Program-made: the position numbers and the translations under genes
The notes under the pieces: generated by a model
Databases searched by the model: none
Told to the model about the DNA's origin: nothing
The model's input: only the letters and a program-made list of their open reading frames with translations
In this document: positions 44,497 to 54,460 of the stretch, piece after piece
Layout: every line of letters starts with the position of its first letter
Position numbering within the stretch: position 1 is the first letter of the stretch
NCBI GenBank assembly: GCA_020850325.1
Contig: JADZEW010000022.1
Coordinates: 62,001 to 126,000, forward strand
Length of the DNA: 64,000 bases
Source of the DNA: Methanoregulaceae archaeon
GTDB lineage: Bacteria > Armatimonadota > Fimbriimonadia > Fimbriimonadales > Fimbriimonadaceae
Reading direction: 5' to 3'

Positions 44497-45789
44497 ATGG
44501 GGGAATCAAGTTGGCCACTAATAAGCATCGAGGATGCTACCGAAGCCATCATCGACTATCGCGGGAAAACTCCCGAAAAGACGCAGTCCGGGGTTCCCCT
44601 GATTACCGCGAAAGTAGTCAAGAACGGTCGAATCGAAGAACCTGACGAGTTCATCGCAGAAGCTGACTACATTCCCTGGATGAGACGGGGGATGCCGAAG
44701 CCAGGAGATGTCCTAATCACCACTGAGGCTCCGCTCGGGGAAGTAGCGCAACTAGATGGTCGCCGAGTTGCCTTGGCACAACGTCTCATCGGCCTACGCG
44801 GTCGAGCAGGCTTTCTCGACAACGGGTTCTTGAAGTACACCTTGATGTCGCAGTTTGTGCAAGACCAGTTGCACAGCCGAGCCTCTGGAAGCACCGTGAG
44901 TGGTATCAAGCAGAGCGAACTTCGGAAGGTTGAACTACCCATACCGGACTTTGAAACGCAATGCCGCATCTCTGGGCTGTTGAGCGCGCTCGACGACAAG
45001 ATTGAACTCAACCGGCGCATGAATGAGACGCTGGAGGCGATGGCACGGGCGCTGTTCCGGTCGTGGTTCGTCGACTTCGACCCGGTGCGAGCAAAGTCCG
45101 AAGGCCGCCCAACCGGCCTCCCCGCCGACCTCGAAGCCCTCTTCCCCAACGAATTCGAAGACTCCCCCCTCGGCGAGATACCTAGGGGCTGGAGGGCTGG
45201 AAGCGTATCTGATGTTGCGGGTATTGGCCGCCAACAGGTCAACCCAGGGGATGCGCCGGATGAGGTCTTCGCCCACTTCAGCATCCCCGCGTTCGATGCC
45301 GGCCGCAACCCGATTCTGGAAGTTGGGTTTGCCATCAAGAGCAACAAGCTCGTTGTCACACTTGGCTCGATTCTGGTCTCGAAGCTGAATCCCCACATCC
45401 CTAGGGTCTGGCTAACCGATGTCGACCCGGCATATCGTGCTGTTGGCTCTACCGAGTTCTTCGTCCTGCAAGCCAAGGCACCACACTCCTCAGCGTTCCT
45501 GTATTCCTTGATGTCGTCGCCCGAGTTCGCGGTTGACCTTCAGACCCTGGTGACCGGAACATCGAACAGCCATCAGCGGGTGCAACCCGAGGCCTTCATG
45601 TCCTACTCGCTGGTGGTGCCTTCCGACGAGACTGCGACGGCCTTCGAGTCCCTTGTGAAGCCACTCCTCGACCAGGTTCTAGCAAACCGGAAGGAGATGG
45701 CGCAACTGGCCAAGACTCGCGATGAACTGCTTCCTAAGCTGCTGAGTGAGGAGATAGAGGTCGCCGAGGCGGAGGTCAAGGAATCATGA
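44497..45789 (+). CDS. hsdS: Type I restriction-modification specificity subunit HsdS
   Basis: 430 aa from ATG 44497; the longer track ORF starts in sequence that also codes the shadow ORF of the upstream gap. Two target-recognition domains, each followed by a conserved helical spacer: MNETLEAMARALFRSWFVDFDPVRAKSEGRPTG (about 185-220) and RKEMAQLAKTRDELLPKLLSEEIEV at the C-terminus. It determines the bipartite DNA sequence recognised by HsdM/HsdR. The stop overlaps the abortive-infection gene by 4 nt. Confidence 0.93.
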   Translation: MGESSWPLISIEDATEAIIDYRGKTPEKTQSGVPLITAKVVKNGRIEEPDEFIAEADYIPWMRRGMPKPGDVLITTEAPLGEVAQLDGRRVALAQRLIGLRGRAGFLDNGFLKYTLMSQFVQDQLHSRASGSTVSGIKQSELRKVELPIPDFETQCRISGLLSALDDKIELNRRMNETLEAMARALFRSWFVDFDPVRAKSEGRPTGLPADLEALFPNEFEDSPLGEIPRGWRAGSVSDVAGIGRQQVNPGDAPDEVFAHFSIPAFDAGRNPILEVGFAIKSNKLVVTLGSILVSKLNPHIPRVWLTDVDPAYRAVGSTEFFVLQAKAPHSSAFLYSLMSSPEFAVDLQTLVTGTSNSHQRVQPEAFMSYSLVVPSDETATAFESLVKPLLDQVLANRKEMAQLAKTRDELLPKLLSEEIEVAEAEVKES

Positions 45790-46802
45790 GTCTGCCGCTG
45801 TACCGTTCCGAACAGAGGGCAGTCTCCGAGGTAACGCGCAAGGAGCTGTTCGACCTACTGCGCCTTTGTGACGGCGACTATCACGGGTCAATAGATGAAG
45901 TCGATTTCCTCAACCGAATCTACGACCTAGACGCAATGCCATCTTACGATGGCCGCTCCGCCTACAACACCGCCCGTAAGGACATCATCCAGCACACGGT
46001 CAATAACAACGACTGGGAGTCAGATTGGGTCTTTACGGATGATAGATTTGAGCTAGCTAAGGGAGCTGACGAGGTGCTTCTCCGTTTCCTCGCTGAGACC
46101 CTGCACCCAGTTGTACGAAGCAGCGACGAAGCACAGGAACTTGCGAAGAAGTATAACGACCTGCTCCGAATGGACGGGTGGCAACTGCTCCCCGTCCGTG
46201 AGATTTCCGGAAGACCGGTCTACGGCGCTGTCCCCTTTGCGGCAGACGGAGCTTTGGTGTTCGGTGCAGCGAAGACGATTCAGCAGAAGCTGGACAGTGC
46301 TTACTTAGGCATCCAGATTACGCGGCTTCAACAGGCCGTGGTCAATGACCCCGAACTGGCCATAGGCACGGCCAAGGAGTTCCTGGAGTCCGTCACCAAG
46401 ACTGTCCTTCAGGCCAAGGGTGAGGCGTGGGGTTCCGGCGATTCGTTTCCGTCACTGGTCAAGCAGGCGCTGAAGGTCCTCAAGGTCGTGCCCGATGGCA
46501 TCTCGCGACAGCCCGAAACCGAACAAGCGATTCGGGTTCTTATCAACAACCTGGGTTCGAGTGTCGACAAGCTGGCGGAACTTCGCAACTGGCATGGCAC
46601 CGGCCACGGAAAGGATGCACAACCACAGGATGAGACCTGGCTTGGCGAACACCATGCTCGATTCGTGGTTGGTGTTTCTATCCAAATCGCCCAGTTCATC
46701 TTCGATTGTCTGCAAGCCGAAGGGCAACGGCCCTTGCCGGTGGTTGCTGCGGACGCTGAATTTGTTGCATCCGACGAATACGACCCCTTCGCGGATAACT
46801 GA
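45786..46802 (+). CDS. Abortive-infection family protein with HEPN-like C-terminus
   Basis: 338 aa. The N-terminal 100 residues look like an AbiJ-type NTD (TRKELFDLLRLCDGDYHGSIDEVDFLNRIYDLD). The C-terminal half matches the Abi_C domain: AKEFLESVTKTVLQ...LNNLGSSVDKLAELRNWHGTGHGKD, where R-N-x-x-G-x-x-H is the HEPN-RNase-type motif. Such proteins are phage-triggered RNases or cofactors. ATGA coupling to hsdS implies co-expression with the restriction-modification specificity subunit. Confidence 0.8.
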   Translation: MSLPLYRSEQRAVSEVTRKELFDLLRLCDGDYHGSIDEVDFLNRIYDLDAMPSYDGRSAYNTARKDIIQHTVNNNDWESDWVFTDDRFELAKGADEVLLRFLAETLHPVVRSSDEAQELAKKYNDLLRMDGWQLLPVREISGRPVYGAVPFAADGALVFGAAKTIQQKLDSAYLGIQITRLQQAVVNDPELAIGTAKEFLESVTKTVLQAKGEAWGSGDSFPSLVKQALKVLKVVPDGISRQPETEQAIRVLINNLGSSVDKLAELRNWHGTGHGKDAQPQDETWLGEHHARFVVGVSIQIAQFIFDCLQAEGQRPLPVVAADAEFVASDEYDPFADN

Positions 46803-46949
46803 CCATGACTACCCGAGGGTCGCAACCAACCACAATGTTGACTACTAGCCTCTGTGAGAGACAGTCAGGTCCGTTGATTGCGGACCAGAATGAAGTCATG
46901 TGGTCCCAAAGAGAAGTGGCACGGTTGAGCTCGCGTGCATGGGGGAGCC

Positions 46950-49244
46950 ATGCTTGAAAAGGTCATCACCATACAGGGTGTGGGGCTCTTCGAGGAGGCA
47001 AGCACCCCAGTGGACTTTGGCCGGGTGACGCTGATTTACGGCGAGAATGCAAAGGGTAAATCGACCTTCGCCTGGATACTCAGCAACGCGGCCAAAGGAG
47101 ATGCGACCCAAATGGCGGCAAAGAAGACGTTCAAGTTTGGTGGCTCCCCCAAGGTAGGTCTCTTGTTTAGCACCAAAGGCGGAAAACTGAATTGCACGTT
47201 CAAAGACGGTGCGTGGTCAAACACCTTTGCCTCCATTGAAGTGTTTGACTCGGTCTTCGTAGATGACAATGTCTATTCCGGGATGGCGGTGGAGTCCAAA
47301 CAGCGCCAGCAATTGCTGGATTTCGTGTTGGGTGACGTCCCAGTTGAAATCAAGAAGTCGATTGATAGGTTGGACTCCGACTCGCGCCGAGCATCTGCTG
47401 ACAAGTCCAGTGCAGAAGCTACTTTAAGGGGATATGCTGCCCCATATACAGTCCCCCAGTACATTAAGGCTACGGTACCAGCTGACCTGGAAATCCAGTT
47501 GCAGCGTGCTCTCCAGACCCTGCAGGACGTAAAGAATGCCGAGTCCATCCACGCGCGCGTCAGACCCAAAAGCATCATGCAACTGGGGTTCTTTCTTGAT
47601 GAGCTATTTGCGCAATTCCAGGTCAACGTTAAGGGGCTTGAGGAGAGTGCGGAACGGCGTTTGCGCCAGCACATCGGGACTCGTCCAGCGAACATGGAAC
47701 CATGGCTGCAAGAGGGTCTAGAGTTCTGCATCGACGATAGGTGCCCGTTCTGTGGACAGGCACAGGCCCCGGACTCCCTCATCGATTCCTATAAGGCCTT
47801 CTTCAATGAGGCATATAGAGAGTTTCAGCAGAATCTTGGCAAACTAGTTGCCCAGGCAAGGACGCGAATGAGCGACGCTACAGTCGAGAAGCTCATCACT
47901 CTTGCTACAACTAACAATGATGCCATGGCGTCTTGGGCTCCTCAAGTGGACCTGAAGCCTGTTCCTTTCCCGGAAGACACATTTCGTGCAGCACTCACAA
48001 CCTTTCGTGAGTCCCTAGAGGGGCTTGTGGCGAAGAAGCTTAGTTCGCCACTTGAGGCCATCAGCGAAGATGCTCAAGCCGAAGTTACTGAACTAGCCGA
48101 GCAAGTCAACACGACGCTCGATGACTACCGAACAGAAGTCAACCGTCGAATCGAAGGCATCACCCAGTTCCTTCAGTCCTTGAAGAAGGGCAGCGTCAAG
48201 CAGGTAGAAACGGACGTTTCGAAGTTGGAGGCCCTCAAGAAGCGCAGCTTGCCAGTTGTCGCCGATTTGGTTGGCAAGTACACGACCGCCGCTGCAGACT
48301 ATAAGCGACTAAACGAGGAGAAAGGCAAGCTGCAGAGGAAGCTGCGAGAACTGGCCCCAAGTATCATCACGCCTTACGTAACTGAGATTAATAAACTCCT
48401 CAAGAGTTTTGGGGCTGAGTTTGTCATTGAGAGCGTTGCTCAGGCCAATGACGGCGGGAGGCCAACTGTGAAGTACAGCCTCAATGTGCGGGGAAATGAG
48501 GTTCAGTTGGGTAACCGAGAATCGTCGAAGGGTTCTCCTTCATTCGGTTCTTCGTTGAGTGAAGGGGACAAGCGAACGCTGGCCCTCGCGTTCTTCTTAG
48601 CCAAAATTCGTACAGACACGTCGTTGCCTGAGAAGGTCATCGTGATAGACGACCCCATGTCCAGTTTGGACAGAAACCGGCAGCGCCAAACTATCCAAGT
48701 ATTGGAGGAGCTATCGCGAAGCACCCGGCAGCTTGTTGTCTTATCTCATGATGCGCGATTTTTGGAAGCTCTTAGGGCGAAAGTGATAGGTCGAGCTGCG
48801 GGGGGAGTTCAACCGGGAGTCGTCGCTCTTGCCTTGACTCGTGGCCAAGTTGGTGTCTCGTTCTCTGTATGCAATCTAAATCGATTGGCCATGCAGGGAT
48901 ATGCCGACAAGCGCGCTCGGCTGCAAGAGTATCTGGATGGGAAGAATGGCGACCCTCAGGCTGCAATTCCACTTGTTCGGGCTGTACTGGAGGGTTTTCT
49001 AAAGTTGAAGTACCCTACGGCAATAAATCCGGACCACTCTTTGGGCGATATTATCTACCAAAAGGACACTTATCCAGTGTTTGTCAAGCAGGGCCTCGAA
49101 CCACACTTGGAGCGACTTAAGGTCCTGAATGGGACTTGTGTGTTCAGTCACGGTGGAAATCTCGACGATGAACTGGGTGTGACGGATAGTGAAGTTAGGC
49201 AGTGGGCGCAAGAGGTGCTCGACCTGATACATGGAGGCCTGTAG
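46950..49244 (+). CDS. Zinc-hook AAA/ABC-type ATPase, RloC/PrrC-like
   Basis: 764 aa from ATG 46950, preceded by GGGGGAG. ABC-type head: Walker A YGENAKGKSTF (about 30), signature LSEGDKRTLALAFFLAKI (about 540), Walker B VIVIDDPMSSLD (about 565), H-loop VVLSHDARF. The halves are separated by long coiled-coils with CPFCGQ at about 265, a Rad50/RloC-like zinc hook. The C-terminus has RAVLEGFLKLKYP and later FSHGG. An R-x3-E pair followed by His recalls the PrrC/RloC anticodon nuclease triad, but the spacing differs from PrrC. Its place just before hsdR is where prrC sits in classic type I loci. Confidence 0.75.
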   Translation: MLEKVITIQGVGLFEEASTPVDFGRVTLIYGENAKGKSTFAWILSNAAKGDATQMAAKKTFKFGGSPKVGLLFSTKGGKLNCTFKDGAWSNTFASIEVFDSVFVDDNVYSGMAVESKQRQQLLDFVLGDVPVEIKKSIDRLDSDSRRASADKSSAEATLRGYAAPYTVPQYIKATVPADLEIQLQRALQTLQDVKNAESIHARVRPKSIMQLGFFLDELFAQFQVNVKGLEESAERRLRQHIGTRPANMEPWLQEGLEFCIDDRCPFCGQAQAPDSLIDSYKAFFNEAYREFQQNLGKLVAQARTRMSDATVEKLITLATTNNDAMASWAPQVDLKPVPFPEDTFRAALTTFRESLEGLVAKKLSSPLEAISEDAQAEVTELAEQVNTTLDDYRTEVNRRIEGITQFLQSLKKGSVKQVETDVSKLEALKKRSLPVVADLVGKYTTAAADYKRLNEEKGKLQRKLRELAPSIITPYVTEINKLLKSFGAEFVIESVAQANDGGRPTVKYSLNVRGNEVQLGNRESSKGSPSFGSSLSEGDKRTLALAFFLAKIRTDTSLPEKVIVIDDPMSSLDRNRQRQTIQVLEELSRSTRQLVVLSHDARFLEALRAKVIGRAAGGVQPGVVALALTRGQVGVSFSVCNLNRLAMQGYADKRARLQEYLDGKNGDPQAAIPLVRAVLEGFLKLKYPTAINPDHSLGDIIYQKDTYPVFVKQGLEPHLERLKVLNGTCVFSHGGNLDDELGVTDSEVRQWAQEVLDLIHGGL

Positions 49245-52200
49245 GTGAGCAGCTTCGTCGAATCGCACGTTGAGGAAGCTGCGCTCGACTGGCTTGGCCA
49301 GTTGGGGTACCAGGTTATCTACGGCCCGGATATTCAACCCGAAGGGCCGTATCAAGAACGTGCGACGTTCGGCGAGGTTCTCCTCATCGGCAGGCTTCAG
49401 ACGGCCCTGGCGAGGTTGAACCCGACGCTTCCCGCCGATGCGCTCGACCAGGCGCTTCGCAAGGTGCTGGCTGTCGAGGGTGCCAACCTCATAGACCAGA
49501 ACCGCAACTTCCACCGGCTGCTCGTCGATGGCATCTCAGTCGACTACCGAACTCCACAGGGAGACATCCGGCACGACCTTGCTCGGGTCATCGACTTCGA
49601 CGATGTATCGGCCAACGATTGGCTGGCCTGCAACCAGCTCACGGTGACCGAGGGCAAGTTCAACCGACGCCCAGACGTTGTCCTCTTTCTTAACGGCATC
49701 CCCATCGCGACGCTAGAACTCAAGAACGCGGCGGATGCCAACGCGACGGTCCAAAAGGCGTGGCAACAGCTTCAGACCTACAAGCAGGAGATTCCTCTCC
49801 TGTTCGTCTACGATGGCGTTCTGGCCATCTCTGACGGCTTGGATGCCCGTGGAGGCACCATCAGCGCGGACTTCGAGCGCTTCGCCCCGTGGAGGACGGC
49901 AGACGGCATCAACCTGGCGCCCAAGGGCGTTCCGATGCTGGAAACCCAACTGCGCGGTATGTTCGACCGCCAGAGGCTGCTCGACCTGATTCGCAACTTC
50001 GTCGTCTTCGAGAGCGACGGCGAACACCTCATCAAGAAGCTGGCCGCTTACCACCAGTATTTCGCGGTCAACAAGGCCCTGGAATGCACTCTCGAGGCGA
50101 CCGCAGCCACCGGCGACCGGCGCATCGGCGTGGTCTGGCACACCCAGGGCTCGGGGAAGAGCCTTTCGATGGTGTTCTACGCGGGCAAGGTCATCCAGCA
50201 CCCGGTGATGGAGAACCCGACGCTGGTGGTGGTCACCGACCGCAACGACCTGGACGACCAGTTGTTCCAGACCTTTGCCAGATGCAGCGACTTGTTGCGC
50301 CAGACACCGGTTCAGGCTGAGAACCGCGGCCACTTGAGGGAGTTGCTAAGCGTCAACTCAGGCGGGGTGATTTTCACGACCATTCAGAAGTTCCAACCTG
50401 ATGAACGCGGGGACATCTTGCCAGTGCTGACCAGCCGCCGCAACGTGGTCGTCATCGCGGATGAAGCCCACCGGTCGCAGTATGGATTTTCGGCAAAGTT
50501 GGTCGAGGGAGAAGTGGTGTACGGCTACGCCAAGCACATGCGCGACGCTCTGCCGAACGCTTCGTACATCGGATTCACCGGCACGCCCATCGAGGGCTCT
50601 GACCGGTCGACTCCTGCCGTCTTTGGCGACTACATCGACGTCTACGACATCCAGCGTGCCGTCGAGGACAACGCAACTGTTCCCATCTACTATGAGGCAC
50701 GGCTGGCCAAGCTGGCCCTTGCCGAGGAAGAGAAGCCCAAGGTCGACGACGAGTTCGAGGAGGTGACCGAGGGCGAAGAGGATGCGGTCAAGAACAAGCT
50801 GAAGAGCAAGTGGGCTCGGCTTGAAGCGATGGTTGGCGCGGAGCACCGATTGGAGCTGGTGGCCAAGGACATCGTCGACCACTTCGAGAACCGATTGGCT
50901 GCCATGGATGGCAAGGGCATGATTGTCTGCATGTCGAGGCGAATCTGCATCGACCTCTACAACGAAATCATCAAGCTACGACCCGACTGGCACTCCGAGG
51001 ATGATGACAAGGGAACGCTGAAGGTCATCATGACGGGCTCGGCGACAGACCCTCTCGACTGGCAGCAGCACATCAGAAACAAGGCACGACGAGAACACCT
51101 CGCCGGCCGCTATCGCAACCCCAAAGAGGATTTCAAGCTCGTCATCGTGCGGGACATGTGGCTGACCGGCTTCGACGCTCCGAGCATGCACACGATGTAC
51201 CTGGACAAGCCGATGAAGTCGCACGGCTTGATGCAGGCGATTGCCCGTGTCAACCGGGTCTTCAAGGACAAGCCTGGTGGTTTGGTTGTCGATTATCTTG
51301 GCCTTGCCGACCAACTCAAGGCGGCGATGAAGGACTACACCGAGAGCGGTGGCAAGGGCGACACCACGGTCGACATTGAGGAAGCGGTCGCTCGGATGCT
51401 GGAACTGTTCGAGGTCGTGGAAGGCATCATGCATGGCTTCGCCTGGTCTCACTGGAGCACGTTGTCCCCTGGCGACCGTCTAAGCCTCATTGCCGCGGGT
51501 ATGGAGCATGTGCTGGCGCAGGAGGACGGCGCCAAGCGGTACGTCGACGCGGTCACGAAACTGGCCAAGGCATTCGCCTTAGCAATGCCCCACGATGAGG
51601 CGCTCCGAGTTCGGGAAGACGTTGCGTTCTTCCAAGCAGTGAAGGGAGGATTGGTCAAATACACCATATCCACTGGCCCCGGTCAGACCCAGGCGGAACT
51701 TGATGCCGCCATCCGGCAAATCGTCGCCAAGGCGGTGGTGAGCGACGAAGTCATCGACATCTTCGCGGCCGCCGGCCTGAAGAAACCCGACATCGGCATC
51801 TTGAGTGAGGAGTTCCTTGAGGAAGTCCGCCAGATGCCGCATCGCAACCTCGCGCTTGAATTGTTGCGAAAGTTGATGAGCGACGAGATTCGCTCGCAGT
51901 CCAAGAAGAACGTCGTTCAAGCGCGGTCATTCTCTGAGATGCTGGAGCAAGTGATGCGGTCTTACCAGGCTCGCAGCATCACGGCAGCACAGGTCATCGC
52001 GGAACTCATTGAGTTGGCCAAGGAGATGAACGAAGCCAAGGTCCGCGGTGAGCAACTTGGGCTGTCTGATGACGAGGTCGCATTCTATGATGCCTTGGAA
52101 GTCAACGACTCTGCGGTCGCGATTCTCGGGGATGAAGCTCTTCGCCAAATTGCCCGCGAACTGGTTGAGGTAGTCAAGCGAAGCGTGAGCATCGACTGGA

Positions 52201-52346
52201 CATCACGGGAATCGGTGAAGGCGAATCTGCGACGGATGGTGCGGCGTGTTCTTCGGGCCAATGGCTACCCGCCAGACAAGCAGGAGAAGGCGGTCGAGAC
52301 CGTTCTGCTCCAGGCCGAGACTCTGGCCGCAGATTGGGCATCCTGA
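49245..52346 (+). CDS. hsdR: Type I restriction enzyme HsdR
   Basis: 1,033 aa, GTG start directly after the ATPase stop. The N-terminal nuclease has [21 protein letters not shown] (D...ExK, about 148-165). The SF2 translocase has [17 protein letters not shown] (about 300), [13 protein letters not shown] (about 405), GFTGTPIEG and [20 protein letters not shown]...[10 protein letters not shown], and the helical tail binds HsdM. It translocates and cuts unmodified DNA. It closes the locus. Confidence 0.97.
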   Translation: MSSFVESHVEEAALDWLGQLGYQVIYGPDIQPEGPYQERATFGEVLLIGRLQTALARLNPTLPADALDQALRKVLAVEGANLIDQNRNFHRLLVDGISVDYRTPQGDIRHDLARVIDFDDVSANDWLACNQLTVTEGKFNRRPDVVLFLNGIPIATLELKNAADANATVQKAWQQLQTYKQEIPLLFVYDGVLAISDGLDARGGTISADFERFAPWRTADGINLAPKGVPMLETQLRGMFDRQRLLDLIRNFVVFESDGEHLIKKLAAYHQYFAVNKALECTLEATAATGDRRIGVVWHTQGSGKSLSMVFYAGKVIQHPVMENPTLVVVTDRNDLDDQLFQTFARCSDLLRQTPVQAENRGHLRELLSVNSGGVIFTTIQKFQPDERGDILPVLTSRRNVVVIADEAHRSQYGFSAKLVEGEVVYGYAKHMRDALPNASYIGFTGTPIEGSDRSTPAVFGDYIDVYDIQRAVEDNATVPIYYEARLAKLALAEEEKPKVDDEFEEVTEGEEDAVKNKLKSKWARLEAMVGAEHRLELVAKDIVDHFENRLAAMDGKGMIVCMSRRICIDLYNEIIKLRPDWHSEDDDKGTLKVIMTGSATDPLDWQQHIRNKARREHLAGRYRNPKEDFKLVIVRDMWLTGFDAPSMHTMYLDKPMKSHGLMQAIARVNRVFKDKPGGLVVDYLGLADQLKAAMKDYTESGGKGDTTVDIEEAVARMLELFEVVEGIMHGFAWSHWSTLSPGDRLSLIAAGMEHVLAQEDGAKRYVDAVTKLAKAFALAMPHDEALRVREDVAFFQAVKGGLVKYTISTGPGQTQAELDAAIRQIVAKAVVSDEVIDIFAAAGLKKPDIGILSEEFLEEVRQMPHRNLALELLRKLMSDEIRSQSKKNVVQARSFSEMLEQVMRSYQARSITAAQVIAELIELAKEMNEAKVRGEQLGLSDDEVAFYDALEVNDSAVAILGDEALRQIARELVEVVKRSVSIDWTSRESVKANLRRMVRRVLRANGYPPDKQEKAVETVLLQAETLAADWAS

Positions 52347-52347
52347 T

Positions 52348-52596
52348 TCAACTCTCTTCGACAGGTTGAGATTTGCTTTGCAGTTCCCGGCGCATTTGCT
52401 CTCTCTGCCTTGCGAGGAGAAAGCATTCCATCTTCTGCCTGGCCAGTTGGTGGGCGGCATCAGCGCGCTCGATGGCGAAGGCTCTAATCAACTCCTCAAG
52501 TTCTCGCCGCTGGGTGTAGCTGGCCAGCGACTTGACCATTTTGTCGTGTGTCATGTACATGATGAGCTTGTACAAGAACTTGCCAAGACCCAGCAT
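52348..52596 (-). CDS. Small helical hypothetical protein, 82 aa
   Basis: Mostly one long charged helix (RRELEELIRAFAIERADAAHQLARQKMECFLLARQREQMRRELQ). No family recognised. It follows the HTH gene on the same strand after 24 nt, so it is probably its operon partner. It converges with hsdR, with a 1-nt gap. Confidence 0.5.
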   Translation of the reverse strand: MLGLGKFLYKLIMYMTHDKMVKSLASYTQRRELEELIRAFAIERADAAHQLARQKMECFLLARQREQMRRELQSKSQPVEES

Positions 52597-52620
52597 TCAC
52601 GAGACTTGCCGGACTTTGAT

Positions 52621-53034
52621 TCAGGGGAAGTCGGGTCTCGGCGGAACGGGTGGTGCGCCAATATAGAAATCGCCATCAGGGAGCCGACGGTCCGCGTAGT
52701 CCTGGATGTAAAGGAATGCGTAGTTCGTCACCGCTTGTGCCAGCTTCTCGGCCTCTTCCTTGTCTAGCCACTCGAAGCGCATGCCGACCCAAACCTCGAC
52801 GAATGCAGGCAGGTCATCGCCCGGCCGCTGCCACTCGGCATATGCAACGCCGTCGACCGCACCTTGCCGTAGATAGGCTGAGACCCGTTCCCGTAGCTTA
52901 GCGCTCACGGGGGTCCTACCAGACATCACCATGGAGAGCAGCGAACGGGCTACGCCAAGGGCCTTGCCAGCCCCCGCTTGTCCTCGCTCTGCCACTAGGC
53001 GGCGGACTACATCCAGTGTCTCTTCGTCGGTCAC
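52621..53034 (-). CDS. HTH (Cro/XRE-like) repressor candidate
   Basis: 137 aa, GTG start 6 nt after CATACT (leaderless spacing). Residues 15-50 form a helix-turn-helix (RGQAGAGKALGVARSLLSMVMSGRTPVSAKLRERVSAYL) with the Cro/XRE layout. The C-terminal part is unknown and ends in a Pro-rich tail. It faces the AAA ATPase gene across a region with three GTCAA-N4-TTGAC palindromes, so it most likely represses both promoters. Confidence 0.7.
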   Translation of the reverse strand: MTDEETLDVVRRLVAERGQAGAGKALGVARSLLSMVMSGRTPVSAKLRERVSAYLRQGAVDGVAYAEWQRPGDDLPAFVEVWVGMRFEWLDKEEAEKLAQAVTNYAFLYIQDYADRRLPDGDFYIGAPPVPPRPDFP

Positions 53035-53045
53035 GCAAGGAGTAT

Positions 53046-53128
53046 GTCAAAAACTTGACGCGATTTGCAAGTTCCTCTTGACTTTCGCGTCAAAAACTTG
53101 ACACAATACAAGCGGTCAAATTTTTGAC
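53046..53128. promoter_or_regulatory. Three palindromic operators in a divergent promoter region
   Basis: GTCAAAAACTTGAC at 53046-53059 and 53089-53102, and GTCAAATTTTTGAC at 53115-53128. All are GTCAA-N4-TTGAC. The middle copy sits between a plus-strand -35 TTGACT (53078-53083) and -10 CACAAT (53102-53107). The first lies between a minus-strand TTGCAA and CATACT. The third lies downstream of the plus -10. The layout suggests autorepression by the adjacent HTH protein. Confidence 0.85.
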
Positions 53129-53146
53129 ACTCGAAACCACCGCGAA

Positions 53147-54043
53147 ATGAAAATCATCATCCGCACCTACGAAGAACTGGAGCAACGGGTAAACGCCTTC
53201 TCGCAAATGACGCTCCCCTTACTGGTCCTCCATGGACCTCCCGGCACATCGAAATCGACTGCCGTCCGCAAGATGTTTCCGCATGGAACCAACGCACGTT
53301 GGGTGAACGGAACCGCATCGGCTTTTGGACTCTTCGGCGAACTACGGCGATACAGAGACATGCCTTTCGTGCTCGACGACCTCGACGATGCCTTCCGAGA
53401 CAAAGCCTTGATTCGCCTGATGAAACAGGTCTGTCAAACCGATTCCGTAAGACGCATTTCATGGGTGACCAATGCCATCAAAGGAACCCCAGGGGATGGT
53501 GATGACAGCCGGTCCTTTGAGACCTCATCGAGAGTCGTCCTCATCGTGAATGATTGGCAGAAGATGAACCGGCATGTTGGAGCGGTCGGCGACCGGGCCT
53601 GGGAGCTTGAGTTCTTGCCCACTCCCCAAGAGATTCATCGCTTTGTTGGCAGTTGGCGACACGAGGCATTCAATGAGGACGGTATGCCAACGGTTGCAGA
53701 ACCAGTTTACGAATACATCGGCGACCGCCTTGATGCTGTGTCGGACACCTCTATCCGCCAATACATTCTTGCGACGCAGGGGCTCCGTGTTGGAGTCGAT
53801 TGGCGCAAGGACCTGGAATCCGAGTGGGGCAACACCGACCCCAAGATGCTCGTTAGACGGTTGGCCGACGACGACAGCTATGAGAAGGAAGAGCATCGTA
53901 TCGAGCGGTTCCGCGACCTTACCGGACTCAGCCGGTCACGGTACTTCGAAATCAAAGACTCACTCGGGCTGAAGTGCAATCGACAGCGGGGCGGCTTCCG
54001 CCAGGGAGCAGGCAGAAAACCGAACTCTCCGGACTTTGATTGA
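53147..54043 (+). CDS. AAA-type ATPase with C-terminal HTH-like tail
   Basis: 298 aa. Walker A LVLHGPPGTSKSTAVRKMFP (about 27-46), Walker B-like FVLDDLDDAF (about 85), sensor stretch SSRVVLIVNDW. The C-terminus (LTGLSRSRYFEIKDSLGLKCNRQRGGFRQGAGRKP) resembles a small DNA-binding helix pair and a basic tail. No known family is assigned. Tight operator control and phage/plasmid-like surroundings suggest a role in element maintenance or DNA handling, but that is inference. Confidence 0.65.
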   Translation: MKIIIRTYEELEQRVNAFSQMTLPLLVLHGPPGTSKSTAVRKMFPHGTNARWVNGTASAFGLFGELRRYRDMPFVLDDLDDAFRDKALIRLMKQVCQTDSVRRISWVTNAIKGTPGDGDDSRSFETSSRVVLIVNDWQKMNRHVGAVGDRAWELEFLPTPQEIHRFVGSWRHEAFNEDGMPTVAEPVYEYIGDRLDAVSDTSIRQYILATQGLRVGVDWRKDLESEWGNTDPKMLVRRLADDDSYEKEEHRIERFRDLTGLSRSRYFEIKDSLGLKCNRQRGGFRQGAGRKPNSPDFD

Positions 54044-54460
54044 GGGTGAGCAGTAGGTAGCGGATGAACCGGAGGGCGATTTCAAAGTCAGCCAAGTCTG
54101 ACCAACTCGACCTCCGGTTGTCTCTTCCAGTTGACTCAATTTGCCCCACCTGAGACAGGCGGATGAGACAAGCGGAAGAAATTCTACGAATTTGAACCTA
54201 GATTGGCTTTCACCGAGACGCCCTACCGGGTCGCCGCTATAGGGTGCTTTAGATAACTGTATCATTCCCGTCTCGCTCGTGCATGCGCCCTCGCTCCGAC
54301 GTAACCCGCACGGCGACACTCGCTCCGCTCCGCTCGCTCGTCGTCTCCGCGCATCCTAGTGGCATGGATGCATTCTCCGATTCTCTTTTTGCTTTTCGGT
54401 GCTCTCATGCCCTCCGGGCTCGGGCACCGGACCGGCTCCGCCCGAAGTCGAAGGGAGATG
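54044..54460. other. Gene-free stretch, GC-skewed and partly low-complexity
   Basis: About 417 nt. It contains a repetitive CTCCGCTCCGCTCGCTCG tract near 54322-54340 and a CCCTA...TAGGG pair near 54221-54245. The ORFs listed here are Arg/Ala/Ser-rich shadows. No RNA gene or promoter was identified with confidence. Confidence 0.5.

Noticed and set aside
44123-44497. ORF of 124 aa overlapping the hsdS start
   Set aside because: Arg/Leu/Gly-rich shadow composition, overlaps the true hsdS start, and the opposite strand holds a better 44-aa gene.
44395-45789. Phase-variable hsdS (shufflon) driven by the recombinase
   Set aside because: Only one complete hsdS is present and I see no partial second copy or inverted repeats around the target-recognition domains.
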